This document shows, one piece after another, positions 18,831 through 27,771 of a DNA stretch of 44,929 nucleotides. The stretch lies in assembly GCA_964245885.1 (NCBI GenBank), contig CAXTOX010000016.1, positions 1 to 44,929 on the forward strand. The letters run 5' to 3'. Each line of letters starts with the position of its first letter. The stretch's first letter is position 1. The notes below the pieces were generated by a model. That model saw only the letters and a program-made list of their open reading frames with translations, did not search any database and was not told the origin of the DNA. A program made the position numbers and the translations under genes. The stretch is from CAHJWO01 sp964245885. GTDB lineage: Bacteria > Verrucomicrobiota > Verrucomicrobiia > Chthoniobacterales > SZAS-18.

Positions 18831-19834
18831 AGTTGCCAGATCACCGCGCCCTGGGCGTACCCGGCTGCCGTGCCGAGGAGCAGCACGCGGTCGCCGGTCC
18901 GTACCCGGCCGCGTTCGCGTGCGAGGTGGAGGGCGGTGGGGATCGAGGCGGCGATCAGGTTGCCGTGTTCCGCAACCGTGAACACCATCTGCCCCGGCGC
19001 GAGGTTCAGGCGGCGCTCGATCAGGCGCATCGGCGTGATGCCGGCCTGGTGCGGGACGACGGCGGCGAGGTCTTTCGTCGAGAGTCCGGCGTCGGCGAGC
19101 ACGCGTTCCACGAGGCCGGGCAGGCGTTTGGCCGCCAGCCGGTGGACGGCCGGTCCGTCCATGCGGAACACGAACTCCTTGTGCCGCTCCGCCGTGTACG
19201 TCCACGGCGGCTGTGCCTGCGTCCCGGCGCGTACCTCGCAGTGTTCCGCTCCTTCGGCATATGTCTCGAACCGGCTGGCCAGCAGCCCGTTCTCCGTCCC
19301 CGGGGCGTATTCGAGCAGAAACGCCACCGCGCCGTCGCCGAACAGGCACGCCGCGCCGGGGTCATCCCAGTCCACGCCCTGACTGGCGATCTCCGAGGAA
19401 ACCAGCAGCAAGCGCCCCCCGCCGCGCGCCGCCAGCCAGGCGGACGCAAACTCCAGGGCGAACACCCAGCTCAGGCAGGTGGCGTTGAAGTCCAGGCACG
19501 GCACGCCGCTGGCCGTCGCGCGCTCGCCGAGGGCGCGCTGGATCAGCGCCGCCGTGCAGGGGATGGGCTGCTGGATCGAACCACTGGCGTTGAGGAGCAG
19601 ATCCACGTCGGCGAGATCGAGCCCGGCGGCGTCCAGCACCTGCCGCACGGCCGCCGCGCCCATCGAGGCGTTGGTATCGCGGCCGGGTTCGATGAAGTGG
19701 CGGCGCGTGACGCCCGTTTTCTCCTCCGTCCACCCGGCGGGCAGGCCGAGACGCGCGTCGAGATCAGCGGCGGTGACGACGCGTGCGGGCCAGTAAACGG
19801 CGGATTGGGCAAGGCGGAGGGAGCGAAGGTTCAT
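18827..19834 (-). CDS. KASIII/OleA-like condensing enzyme
   Basis: 335 residues of the thiolase fold. The Cys-His-Asn triad of FabH-type enzymes is complete: Cys120 in LDFNATCLSW, His262 in VVPHQAGITPM and Asn292 in EHGNLIAASIP. The C-terminal GTAAGYAQGAVIWQL is also FabH-like. Such enzymes condense an acyl-thioester with malonyl-ACP (FabH) or join two acyl chains head to head (OleA). It is the first gene of the block, with no fab genes around it, so a dedicated secondary or envelope lipid pathway is more likely than bulk fatty-acid synthesis. No acyl carrier protein gene is in the window. The SDR gene starts inside its stop codon. Confidence 0.87.
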   Translation of the reverse strand: MNLRSLRLAQSAVYWPARVVTAADLDARLGLPAGWTEEKTGVTRRHFIEPGRDTNASMGAAAVRQVLDAAGLDLADVDLLLNASGSIQQPIPCTAALIQRALGERATASGVPCLDFNATCLSWVFALEFASAWLAARGGGRLLLVSSEIASQGVDWDDPGAACLFGDGAVAFLLEYAPGTENGLLASRFETYAEGAEHCEVRAGTQAQPPWTYTAERHKEFVFRMDGPAVHRLAAKRLPGLVERVLADAGLSTKDLAAVVPHQAGITPMRLIERRLNLAPGQMVFTVAEHGNLIAASIPTALHLARERGRVRTGDRVLLLGTAAGYAQGAVIWQL

Positions 19835-19948
19835 GGCGGGTGATGTGTCCTTGATACCCCGGACCGGCGCGGGAAGCCCATTGATAAAACGCCCAGCAGC
19901 ATTGGCTGGAACGATGCCGCTTTCAGGTGCGGACCTTCCCTGGACTGT

Positions 19949-21202
19949 TCACGCCGCCTCGCCCGCCGCGTGGCCGCTGGCCCAGGCCCACTGGAAATTA
20001 AACCCGCCGAGCTGCCCGGTCACATCCACCGCCTCGCCGACGAAAAACAGCCCCGGCACCGTGCGGGCTTCCAGGGTCTTGCCGTGCAGGTCGCGCGTGT
20101 CCACGCCGCCGAGGGTGACCTCCGCCTTGGCGTAGCCCTCGGTGCCGGCGGGCTGGAGGGTCCATTGGCGCAAGGATCGCTCCAACGTGGCGAGTCCCTT
20201 GTGCCCGTATTGCCGCAGCGGCCTGGCAGGAGAACCCAACGTGCGTGCGAACGCCCCCGCGACCCGCGAGGGCAGGCGTTCGGCGAGGAAGTTTGGCAAC
20301 AGCGCGTCGCGTCCGGCGGCGTGCGCGTCGGCGAGCCAGCGTTCCTCCGGCGGCGCGTCCGGCAGGAGGTCGAACTGGACCTCGCCGTCGACTGGCGGCA
20401 GGTAGGACGAGATTTGCAGGATCGCCGGGCCGCTCAGACCGCGGTGGGTGAAGAGGAGGTTCTCGCGGAACGTCCGCGCCGGAGTGCCGCCGCCGGGTTG
20501 CGTGCGGGCGGCGCACGGCAGTGACACGCCGCTGAGTTCCTCGCAGAGCGCGAGGGTGTCGCCCGCAAACGTCAGCGGCACCAATCCCGGACGCGAACCG
20601 ACGATCCGCAGCCCGAATTGCCGCGCCACCCGGTAGGCGAGATCGCTGCCGCCGAGCTTCGGCCACGACAGCCCCCCGCACGCCACGACCAGCGAACGCG
20701 CCCGGAGCGTGCGCCCGCCGTCGAGCCGGACCCGGAAGACGCCGTCCGCCTCCCGGGCGACCTCCCGCACGTCGCGGCCGGTCTCGATCCGCACCCGGGC
20801 GTCGGCGCATTCGGCGGCGAGGAGTTCGACGATCTCGCGTGAACTCCCGTCGCAGAAAAGCTGGCCGAGCTTTTTTTCGTGGTAGGCGACGCCGTGGTGC
20901 TCGACCAGGGCGACGAAGTCCTCCGGCCGGTAGCGCGCGAGGGCCGAGCGGCAAAAGTCCGGCTGCGCGGAGACGTAGTTCTCGGGACCGGCGTGGAGGT
21001 TAGTGAAATTGCACCGCCCGCCGCCGGAGACGAGGATTTTCTTGCCGATGCGCTCGGCGCGTTCCAGCACTCGCACGCGCCGCCCGCGCCGCCCGGCCGT
21101 GCACGCGCACATCAGCCCGGCCGCCCCCGCGCCGAGGACGAGCACGTCGTCCACGTCGGCCGTAGCTGCGTCTGTCGAAGTCGGCGTATTCGCAAAAGCC
21201 AT
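19949..21202 (-). CDS. HI0933-family FAD-dependent flavoprotein
   Basis: 417 residues. The FAD dinucleotide fold is DDVLVLGAGAAGLMCACTAG, followed by the family signature GKKILVSGGGRCNFTN. The C-terminus has the second FAD contact PGLFFVGEAVDVTGQLGGFNFQWAWASG. These two blocks identify the HI0933/BaiN/YhiN family of NAD(P)/FAD-dependent oxidoreductases, mostly of unknown physiological substrate; one gut homologue reduces bile-acid intermediates. It is 114 bp upstream of the condensing-enzyme gene on the same strand and could be read into that block, but the gap differs sharply from the tight overlaps downstream. It is divergent from the ACIII operon. Confidence 0.88.
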   Translation of the reverse strand: MAFANTPTSTDAATADVDDVLVLGAGAAGLMCACTAGRRGRRVRVLERAERIGKKILVSGGGRCNFTNLHAGPENYVSAQPDFCRSALARYRPEDFVALVEHHGVAYHEKKLGQLFCDGSSREIVELLAAECADARVRIETGRDVREVAREADGVFRVRLDGGRTLRARSLVVACGGLSWPKLGGSDLAYRVARQFGLRIVGSRPGLVPLTFAGDTLALCEELSGVSLPCAARTQPGGGTPARTFRENLLFTHRGLSGPAILQISSYLPPVDGEVQFDLLPDAPPEERWLADAHAAGRDALLPNFLAERLPSRVAGAFARTLGSPARPLRQYGHKGLATLERSLRQWTLQPAGTEGYAKAEVTLGGVDTRDLHGKTLEARTVPGLFFVGEAVDVTGQLGGFNFQWAWASGHAAGEAA

Positions 21203-21290
21203 GGGAAACCTTACCGGGTTCGTGAAAAAAACCTCACAACATTTCTCGCGTGGCGTGTCCGGTTCGCGCTAGGATGGGTTTCCGCTCGTC
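21203..21290. promoter_or_regulatory. Divergent intergenic region, probable ACIII promoter
   Basis: 88 bp separate the leftward flavoprotein from actA, so promoters for both must lie here or inside the neighbouring gene. An A-run (GTGAAAAAAACCTCACAACA) is the only notable element. I see no convincing -35/-10 pair. Confidence 0.35.
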
Positions 21291-21956
21291 ATGGCGCAAA
21301 TTTTCCGCAAGAGCAGCAACGGCTTCGCGCGCGCGGTGATCTACGGAACACCCGTGGCGCTCGTCGCCGTTGTCAGCGCGCTGTACGCGATAGAATGGTC
21401 CCCGTGGGCCACGCGCGAGTACGCGCCCATCGACCAGCCGGTGCCCTTCAGTCACAAGCACCACGTCGGCCAACTCGGCATCGACTGCCGCTACTGCCAC
21501 GTCGGCGTCGAGAAAAGCGCCTACGCCGGCCTGCCGCCGACGGAAACGTGCATGACCTGCCACAGCCAGCTTTACACCGATCAGGCGATGCTGGAGCCGG
21601 TGCGCAAGAGCTTCACGGAGAACAAGCCCATCGTCTGGAACCTCGTCCACGACATCCCGGACTTCGTGTACTTCAATCATTCGATCCACGTCAACAAGGG
21701 GATTGGCTGCACCGCCTGCCACGGCAACGTCGCCGAGATGCAACTCACCTGGCAAAACCAGACCCTTTACATGAGCTGGTGTCTCCAGTGCCACCGGCAC
21801 CCGGAGAAGTACATCGCCGACAACAAGAACGCCTTCAACACGGAGCGCGTCGCGCTCAAGGACGAGGGCAAGATCGACGAGGCCAAGCAACTCGTGAAGG
21901 ATTACCACATCCTGAGTTCGGGCGTGCTGACGGATTGTTATACCTGCCACCGGTAA
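21291..21956 (+). CDS. actA: Alternative complex III pentaheme cytochrome c
   Basis: 221 residues. One N-terminal membrane anchor (AVIYGTPVALVAVVSALYAI) is followed by a periplasmic domain with five CxxCH heme sites: CRYCH, CMTCH, CTACH, CLQCH and CYTCH. Several extra His residues (SHKHH, FNHSIH) fit bis-His ligation. This is ActA, the pentaheme subunit of alternative complex III, which replaces the bc1 complex and carries electrons from quinol to the oxidase. It is the first gene of the act-cox operon and lies four bases upstream of actB. Cytochrome c maturation genes are not in the window. Confidence 0.95.
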   Translation: MAQIFRKSSNGFARAVIYGTPVALVAVVSALYAIEWSPWATREYAPIDQPVPFSHKHHVGQLGIDCRYCHVGVEKSAYAGLPPTETCMTCHSQLYTDQAMLEPVRKSFTENKPIVWNLVHDIPDFVYFNHSIHVNKGIGCTACHGNVAEMQLTWQNQTLYMSWCLQCHRHPEKYIADNKNAFNTERVALKDEGKIDEAKQLVKDYHILSSGVLTDCYTCHR

Positions 21957-21960
21957 AGCG

Positions 21961-24960
21961 ATGATCCCGTCCGTGCCTTGTTCACCTGCCTGCGGCTGCG
22001 CTGCGTCCGCGAACGCGCGTCCGGCGCTCGACCTCGCGGCGGCGCGCGCGCGGCTGGCGTCGTCGGCGGGCGGTGGGAAGAAGTATTGGCGCAGTCTGGA
22101 GGCCGCGGCGGAGACGCCCGAGTTCCACGAGTGGCTGCACCGCGAGTACCCCGCCGGGTCGAGCGAATGGCCCGAGGGACAGAGCCGGCGGGATTTTCTC
22201 AAGCTGATGGCGGCGAGTTTCGCGCTGGCCGGGATGACGGCCTGCACGCGCCAGCCGCAGGAGAAGATTTTGCCGTACGTCAAGCAGCCCGAGGAACTCG
22301 TGCAAGGCATCCCACTGCAGTACGCGACGGCTATGACCATCGGCGGCTACGCGACGGGCCTGCTTGTCGAGAGCCACGAGGGCCGGCCGACGAAGATCGA
22401 GGGCAACCCCGACCACCCGATGAGTTTGGGCGCGGCAAACGTGTTCCACCAGGCGTCGGTTTTGGAACTTTACGACCCCGAGCGCACGTGCACGGTGCTG
22501 CGCGCGGGGGAGGTGAGCAGTTGGGACGAATTCATGGGAGAACTCGTGAGCGCGCTGGCCGAGCAGCGTCCGAAAGCGGGCGCGGGATTGCGCATCCTGA
22601 CGGAGACTGTCACCTCGCCCACGCTGCTCGCGCAGATCGGCGACCTGCTCAAGAAGTTCCCGCAGGCCAGGTGGCACCAGTATGAACCGTGGAGCCAGGA
22701 CGCTTCGGTAGACTACGACTTCAGCAAAGCCAAGCTGATCGTCGCGCTGGACAGCGATTTCCTCTTCACTCACCCGGCGAGTTTGGCTTACGCGCGGCAG
22801 TTCGCCAAAGGCCGCAATGCCGTGGCGGAAGCGGAAGATCCCGCAAAGGCAACGATGAGCCGGCTTTACGTGGCCGAGCCGACGCCGACGATCACCGGCA
22901 GCATGGCCGATCATCGGGTGGCGCTGAGTGCGTCCGACGTTGGAAAACTGACGCAGGACGGAGGAGTCTTCCCGGAAAGGATTAGGTTTGATGTTCTTGA
23001 ACAGCACGCGCCAGCAAAATCAGGTGCTTGGCTGATCAACCTGAAGAAGGACATTGCGGCCACCGCGAGAGGTGAAAGCTTGATCATCGCTGGCGAAGGG
23101 CAGCCGAGAGAGGTTCATGAAGCGGTCGCGCGGATGAACGAGACGCTAGGGAACGTCGGCAAGACCGTCTTTTACCGGCAAGCAACCACGCCAGTACCGC
23201 AAAGCTCGCTACAGGAGTTAGCTTCCGCGATGCACGCCGGACAGGTCGATTTGCTCGTGCAAATCGGCGGCAACGCGGCCTACAGCGCGCCGGCCGACCT
23301 CGATTTCGCCAAGGCGATGGACAAGGTGAAGCGCAACGTCCACCTCGGCTTGTTCTACAACGAGACCGCCCAGCGCGCCCAGTGGCATTTGCCCGAGGCG
23401 CATTATCTCGAATCGTGGGGCGACGCGCGCGCCTTCGACGGCACGGTATCGGTCATGCAGCCGCTCATCATGCCACTGTACGAAGGGCGCACCGCGTACG
23501 AACTGCTCGACATGCTCGGGCTGGAGCAAACCGCGCGGGGCGCGTACGACATCGTGCGCGGCCAGTGGCAGGCGACGCACCCGAAGGATGGTTTTGAAAA
23601 GGCGTGGCGCAAGGTGGTTCACAACGGATTAGCGGCGGACACGGCGTCGCCAACGGTGGGCAACCTCGCACCGTCTTCAGCCAAGGCCGACGCTTTTCAG
23701 GAAGTCGCGCCGGATGCATTGGAACTCGTCTTCAAGCCCGATTACACCGTCTGGGATGGACGTTTTTGCAACAACGGTTGGCTCCAGGAAACGCCCAAAC
23801 CCATCACCAAGCTGACCTGGGACAACGCCGCGCTCCTCAGCCCACGCTTGGCCGAACGGCTCGGCGTCGCCAACGAGGACGTGGTCGAACTCACTTTCCA
23901 GGGCCGCAGCGTGCACGCGCCGGTGTGGATCACGCCGGGGCAGGCGGAAAACTCCGTCACGCTCCACCTCGGCTACGGCCGCACCGCCGCGGGGAGCGTC
24001 GGCAGCGGGCAGGGCGTGAATGCCTACGCGTTGCGCACAAGCGACGCGATGGGCTTCGGCGTTGGCTTGGAAATCAAGAAGGTGCCCAACGTAAAATGGG
24101 AACTCGCCAACGCGCAGAACCACCACTCCACCGAAGGCCGCGACGTGTACCGCACTGGCACGCTGGAGGAGTACCGCAAGAACCCGTCGCTCACCCCGGA
24201 GAAAGCCGAGGAACCCGGCGCAGAAGACACCCTCTACCCGCCGGATCACACCTATCCGGGTTATGCGTGGGGCATGGCTATCGACCTGAACACCTGCATC
24301 GGCTGCAACGCCTGCACGGTGGCTTGCCAAGCAGAGAACAACATCCCCATCGTGGGTAAGGGCGAGGTCATCCGCGGACGCGAGATGCACTGGATTCGCG
24401 TCGATGGGTACTACGCCGGGGAGAACCTGGACAACCCGGAGTTTTACCATCAGCCGGTGCCATGCATGCACTGCGAGAACGCCCCCTGCGAGGTCGTTTG
24501 TCCCGTGGCGGCGACGGTCCACAACCCGGAGGGGTTGAACGAACAGGTCTACAACCGTTGCATCGGCACGCGGTATTGTTCCAACAACTGCCCGTACAAG
24601 GTGCGCCGGTTCAACTTCGTGCAGTACGCGGACAACGTGAACCTCACCGTCAAGATGCAACGCAACCCGGACGTATCGGTGCGTTCGCGCGGCATCATGG
24701 AAAAGTGTACGTTTTGCGTCCAGCGCATCAACGAGGCCAAGATCACCTCGCAAAAGGCCGACCGGAAGCTGCAAGACGGCGAGATCCAGACCGCCTGCCA
24801 GCAGACGTGCCCGACGCAGGCCATCGTCTTCGGCGACGTGAACGATCCGAACAGCCGCGTCTCTCGGCTCAAGAAACAGCCGCGCAACTTCGGGATGCTC
24901 GCGGACCTCAACACCAAGCCGCGCACCACGTACCTCGCGCGCATCACCAACCCGGCATGA
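21961..24960 (+). CDS. actB: Alternative complex III iron-sulphur subunit
   Basis: 999 residues, a fusion of a molybdopterin-oxidoreductase-like domain and a ferredoxin domain, as in known ActB. A twin-arginine-like motif SRRDFLK (75-81) and a following hydrophobic stretch ending MTAC explain export. The C-terminal part holds CIGCNACTVAC, CMHCENAPCEVVC, CIGTRYCSNNC, CTFC and CQQTC. That is 15 cysteines, the number expected for three [4Fe-4S] and one [3Fe-4S] clusters. The large domain lacks an obvious molybdenum ligand and is believed structural in this family. The first 20 residues (Cys-rich, MIPSVPCSPACGC) are unusual, so a later start cannot be excluded. Confidence 0.94.
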   Translation: MIPSVPCSPACGCAASANARPALDLAAARARLASSAGGGKKYWRSLEAAAETPEFHEWLHREYPAGSSEWPEGQSRRDFLKLMAASFALAGMTACTRQPQEKILPYVKQPEELVQGIPLQYATAMTIGGYATGLLVESHEGRPTKIEGNPDHPMSLGAANVFHQASVLELYDPERTCTVLRAGEVSSWDEFMGELVSALAEQRPKAGAGLRILTETVTSPTLLAQIGDLLKKFPQARWHQYEPWSQDASVDYDFSKAKLIVALDSDFLFTHPASLAYARQFAKGRNAVAEAEDPAKATMSRLYVAEPTPTITGSMADHRVALSASDVGKLTQDGGVFPERIRFDVLEQHAPAKSGAWLINLKKDIAATARGESLIIAGEGQPREVHEAVARMNETLGNVGKTVFYRQATTPVPQSSLQELASAMHAGQVDLLVQIGGNAAYSAPADLDFAKAMDKVKRNVHLGLFYNETAQRAQWHLPEAHYLESWGDARAFDGTVSVMQPLIMPLYEGRTAYELLDMLGLEQTARGAYDIVRGQWQATHPKDGFEKAWRKVVHNGLAADTASPTVGNLAPSSAKADAFQEVAPDALELVFKPDYTVWDGRFCNNGWLQETPKPITKLTWDNAALLSPRLAERLGVANEDVVELTFQGRSVHAPVWITPGQAENSVTLHLGYGRTAAGSVGSGQGVNAYALRTSDAMGFGVGLEIKKVPNVKWELANAQNHHSTEGRDVYRTGTLEEYRKNPSLTPEKAEEPGAEDTLYPPDHTYPGYAWGMAIDLNTCIGCNACTVACQAENNIPIVGKGEVIRGREMHWIRVDGYYAGENLDNPEFYHQPVPCMHCENAPCEVVCPVAATVHNPEGLNEQVYNRCIGTRYCSNNCPYKVRRFNFVQYADNVNLTVKMQRNPDVSVRSRGIMEKCTFCVQRINEAKITSQKADRKLQDGEIQTACQQTCPTQAIVFGDVNDPNSRVSRLKKQPRNFGMLADLNTKPRTTYLARITNPA

Positions 24961-24994
24961 GCCACTCGATCCATTGCCGCGCAGCGGCTTCGTC

Positions 24995-25116
24995 CATCAA
25001 GGTAGGGATGCCTCTCCGAGGCAATCCTTGTTTTGGATTGGATAATCATGCCAGTTGTCTGACGTTCCTTCCGAAAAATCTAGGGATTGCCTCGGAGAGG
25101 CATCCCTACCTTGATG
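24995..25116. repeat. Perfect 33-bp inverted repeat, family B doublet
   Basis: Left arm 24995-25027 (CATCAAGGTAGGGATGCCTC...) is exactly reverse-complemented at 25084-25116, with a 56-bp spacer. Each arm also has its own mini-hairpin, GCCTC-TCC-GAGGC. The element sits between actB and actC, 35 bp before the actC start, inside an otherwise tight operon. A degenerate third arm occurs at 38092-38125. As RNA it would fold into a very stable stem. Confidence 0.85.
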
Positions 25117-25151
25117 ACGACGGCAGCTTGCGCTGCTTGATTTCCTAACCT

Positions 25152-26606
25152 GTGCCCGACGCTCCACCATCCCTGAACGACCGGCGCGAGCACGCCGAGC
25201 CGCGCTCGCCCCTGGGTTATCCCGCGCGCATCCTCGCGCCGGGTGAAACCCTCGGCACCGTCTCGTCCAAAATCGGGGACATCGTCCTCCAGGGCCAGCA
25301 CCCACGCGGCTGGTGGGTAGGCTTCGGCGTCGCGTTCCTGTTGTTGATGGTGTTCCTGGTCGCGGTCACTTACCTGTTTTACAAAGGCACCGGTATCTGG
25401 GGCATCAACATGCCGGTGGCGTGGGGCTTTGCGATCATTAACTTCGTCTGGTGGATCGGCATCGGCCACGCGGGCACGTTCATCTCGGCGATCCTCCTGC
25501 TCGTCTTCCAGAAGTGGCGCAACTCCATCAACCGCTTCACGGAAGCGATGACGCTGTTCGCCGTGGCGTGCGCCGGCATGTTCCCGATCCTGCACCTGGG
25601 CCGTCCGTGGGTTGCCTACTGGATCCTCCCGTATCCGAACACCATGGGCCTGTGGCCGCAGTTCCGCTCTCCGCTGGTGTGGGACGTGTTTGCAGTTTCG
25701 ACCTATTTCACGGTGTCGCTGCTGTTCTGGTACATCGGGCTGATCCCCGACCTGGCCACGATGCGTGACCGCTCGACCGCGCGCTGGAAACAGGTGCTTT
25801 TCGGCCTCGGCGCGCTGGGCTGGCGCGGGTCGGCGATTCACTGGCAGCGGTACAAGATGACCTACCTGCTCATGGCCGGGTTGGCCGCGCCGCTCGTGAT
25901 CTCGGTGCACAGCGTCGTGAGCTTCGACTTCGCGGTGGCGATCACGCCCGGCTGGCACACGACGATCTTCCCGCCTTATTTCGTCGCGGGAGCGATTTAT
26001 TCCGGGTTCGCGATGGTGCTCAACATCATCATCCCCGTGCGCAAGATCTACGGGCTGGAATCTTACATCACCCAGCGCGTGCTCAACAACATGGCCGTGG
26101 TCATGCTCTGCGTCGGCCTGATCCTGGCCTACGGGTACGCGGCGGAAGCGTTCTTCGCGTGGTTCAGCGGCGATCCCTACGACCGTTACATGATGTACAA
26201 CCGGCTCACCGGTCCGTACGCGTGGTCGTACTATGCGCTGCTGCTGTGCAACATCATCGTGCCGCAGGCCCTGTGGTCGCGGCGCGTGCGCGAAACACCC
26301 GTGCTGCTGTTCATCGTGGCGCTTTTCATCAACGTCGGCATGTGGCTGGAACGCTTCGTGATCGTGGTGACCAGTTTGCAGCGTGAGTTCCTGCCGTCGC
26401 GTTGGGGGATGTATTCCCCGACGTTCTGGGATTACGCGACCTTTGCGGGCACCATCGGGTTGTTCTTCACGCTGCTGTTTTTGTTCATCCGCTTCCTGCC
26501 GATGATCTCCATGACGGAGGTTCGTGAACTCGTCGTCCAGGGTGAAAGCGAACCCGTGCCCACCCCGAAACCGCCGCCGGTGTTTGCCGCGCTCGCCCAG
26601 CGATGA
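25152..26606 (+). CDS. actC: Alternative complex III membrane subunit (NrfD/PsrC type)
   Basis: 484 residues with about ten hydrophobic spans. Family cues are VWWIGIGHAGTFISAILLL, ILHLGRPWVAYWI and MTYLLMAGLAAPLVISVHSVVSFDFA, typical of the NrfD/PsrC fold. It is thought to bind menaquinol and pass electrons to the iron-sulphur subunit. The start is a GTG at 25152 (VPDAPPSLNDRRE); no ATG fits. Unlike the other act genes it is separated from its upstream neighbour by 190 bp containing a perfect inverted repeat. Its 3' end overlaps actD by 4 bp. Confidence 0.95.
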   Translation: MPDAPPSLNDRREHAEPRSPLGYPARILAPGETLGTVSSKIGDIVLQGQHPRGWWVGFGVAFLLLMVFLVAVTYLFYKGTGIWGINMPVAWGFAIINFVWWIGIGHAGTFISAILLLVFQKWRNSINRFTEAMTLFAVACAGMFPILHLGRPWVAYWILPYPNTMGLWPQFRSPLVWDVFAVSTYFTVSLLFWYIGLIPDLATMRDRSTARWKQVLFGLGALGWRGSAIHWQRYKMTYLLMAGLAAPLVISVHSVVSFDFAVAITPGWHTTIFPPYFVAGAIYSGFAMVLNIIIPVRKIYGLESYITQRVLNNMAVVMLCVGLILAYGYAAEAFFAWFSGDPYDRYMMYNRLTGPYAWSYYALLLCNIIVPQALWSRRVRETPVLLFIVALFINVGMWLERFVIVVTSLQREFLPSRWGMYSPTFWDYATFAGTIGLFFTLLFLFIRFLPMISMTEVRELVVQGESEPVPTPKPPPVFAALAQR

Positions 26607-27187
26607 AAACCGCCGCCCTCCCCGCGTCCACGGACCTCGCCGCGACGGCCAAGCCGCCCACGCCGTGGGGACTGGCCGCGCGCTTCGATTCGGAGGACGC
26701 GCTCCTGGAAGCGGCCAAGGCGGCGTACCTCGCGGGCTACCGGAAGATGGACGCCCACACGCCCGTACCCGTCGAAGGATTGGCCGAGGCTCTGGGAAGC
26801 CGCAAGACGATCATGCCGCTGCTCGTCCTGCTCGGCGGGATCGCCGGCGGCGTGGGCGGGTACTTCATGCAGTGGTATTCGATGGTGATTGACTATCCCT
26901 ACAACGTCGGCGGGCGGCCGTTCCACAGTTGGCCGTCGTTCATCCCGGTGACGTTCGAGTTGACGGTGCTGTGCGCGGCGCTGGCGGGTGTTTTCGGCAT
27001 GCTGTTCCTGAACGGTCTGCCGCGTTTTCACCATCCGATCTTCGCCGCGCCGGGGATCGAGCGCGCGACGGTGGACCAGTATTTTCTTTGCATCGAATCC
27101 GCCGACGCGAAGTGGGACCCGGAGGAAACCCGCCGCTACCTGCAAGACGAGTTGCACGCGGCCGAAGTCGTGGAGGTGCCGCGATGA
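26603..27187 (+). CDS. actD: Alternative complex III subunit D (DUF3341)
   Basis: 194 residues. A cytoplasmic N-terminal part (WGLAARFDSEDALLEAAKAAY) precedes two membrane spans (TIMPLLVLLGGIAGGVGGYFM and FELTVLCAALAGVFGMLFL) with the family motif YNVGGRPFHSWPSFIPVTFE between them. The tail GVEPDDPEE-like segment here reads ESADAKWDPEETRRYL. This matches ActD. It is a structural subunit with no cofactor ligands. The start overlaps the actC stop (ATGA) and its own stop overlaps the actE start, so it is translated in a coupled chain. Confidence 0.92.
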   Translation: MKTAALPASTDLAATAKPPTPWGLAARFDSEDALLEAAKAAYLAGYRKMDAHTPVPVEGLAEALGSRKTIMPLLVLLGGIAGGVGGYFMQWYSMVIDYPYNVGGRPFHSWPSFIPVTFELTVLCAALAGVFGMLFLNGLPRFHHPIFAAPGIERATVDQYFLCIESADAKWDPEETRRYLQDELHAAEVVEVPR

Positions 27188-27771
27188 AGGGCGCATCCAT
27201 CCTTTCCTTGCTCGGAACGGTCCTCGCCCTGACCGCGACCGGCTGCCGCCAGGACATGTACAACCAGCCCAAGTACAAGCCCCTCGCGGCGAGCGAATTT
27301 TGGAACGACGGCACCTCGGCCCGGCCGCTGCCGCCGCACACGGTCCCACGCGGGCACCTGGACGAAGACACGGCGTTCGCCACGGGCAAGAACGACGACG
27401 GCACGCTCACCGCGGAGCTGCCGGTGCCGGTGACACGCGCGCTGCTCGAACGGGGACAGCAGCGGTTCACGATCTATTGCTCGATGTGCCACGGCGCGGA
27501 AGGCGACGGCAACGGCATGGTCGTGCAGCGCGGCTACCCGCCGCCGCCCTCCTACCACGTCGACCGCCTGCGCAACGCGCCGCCGGGTTATCTCTTCAGC
27601 GTCATCACCAACGGCTACGGCATCATGTACCCCTACGCCTCGCGCGTGGAAGCGCCGGACCGCTGGGCCATCGCGGCGTACATCCGCGCGCTTCAACTCA
27701 GCCGCCGCGCCACCCTTGACGACGTGCCCGCGGATGAACGCACCAAGCTGGAGGCCGGCGTCAAACCATGA
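27184..27771 (+). CDS. actE: Alternative complex III monoheme cytochrome c lipoprotein
   Basis: 195 residues. A lipoprotein signal MKGASILSLLGTVLALTATGC puts the acyl-anchored Cys at about residue 21. After it come the family motif MYNQPKYKPLAASEFW and a single heme site, YCSMCHGAEGDGNG. The distal Met ligand is likely the one in NGYGIMYPYASRV. ActE is the monoheme subunit that passes electrons towards the oxidase. It is coupled by ATGA overlaps to actD and actF. The ATG at 27184 is chosen because it gives the lipoprotein signal. Confidence 0.94.
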   Translation: MKGASILSLLGTVLALTATGCRQDMYNQPKYKPLAASEFWNDGTSARPLPPHTVPRGHLDEDTAFATGKNDDGTLTAELPVPVTRALLERGQQRFTIYCSMCHGAEGDGNGMVVQRGYPPPPSYHVDRLRNAPPGYLFSVITNGYGIMYPYASRVEAPDRWAIAAYIRALQLSRRATLDDVPADERTKLEAGVKP

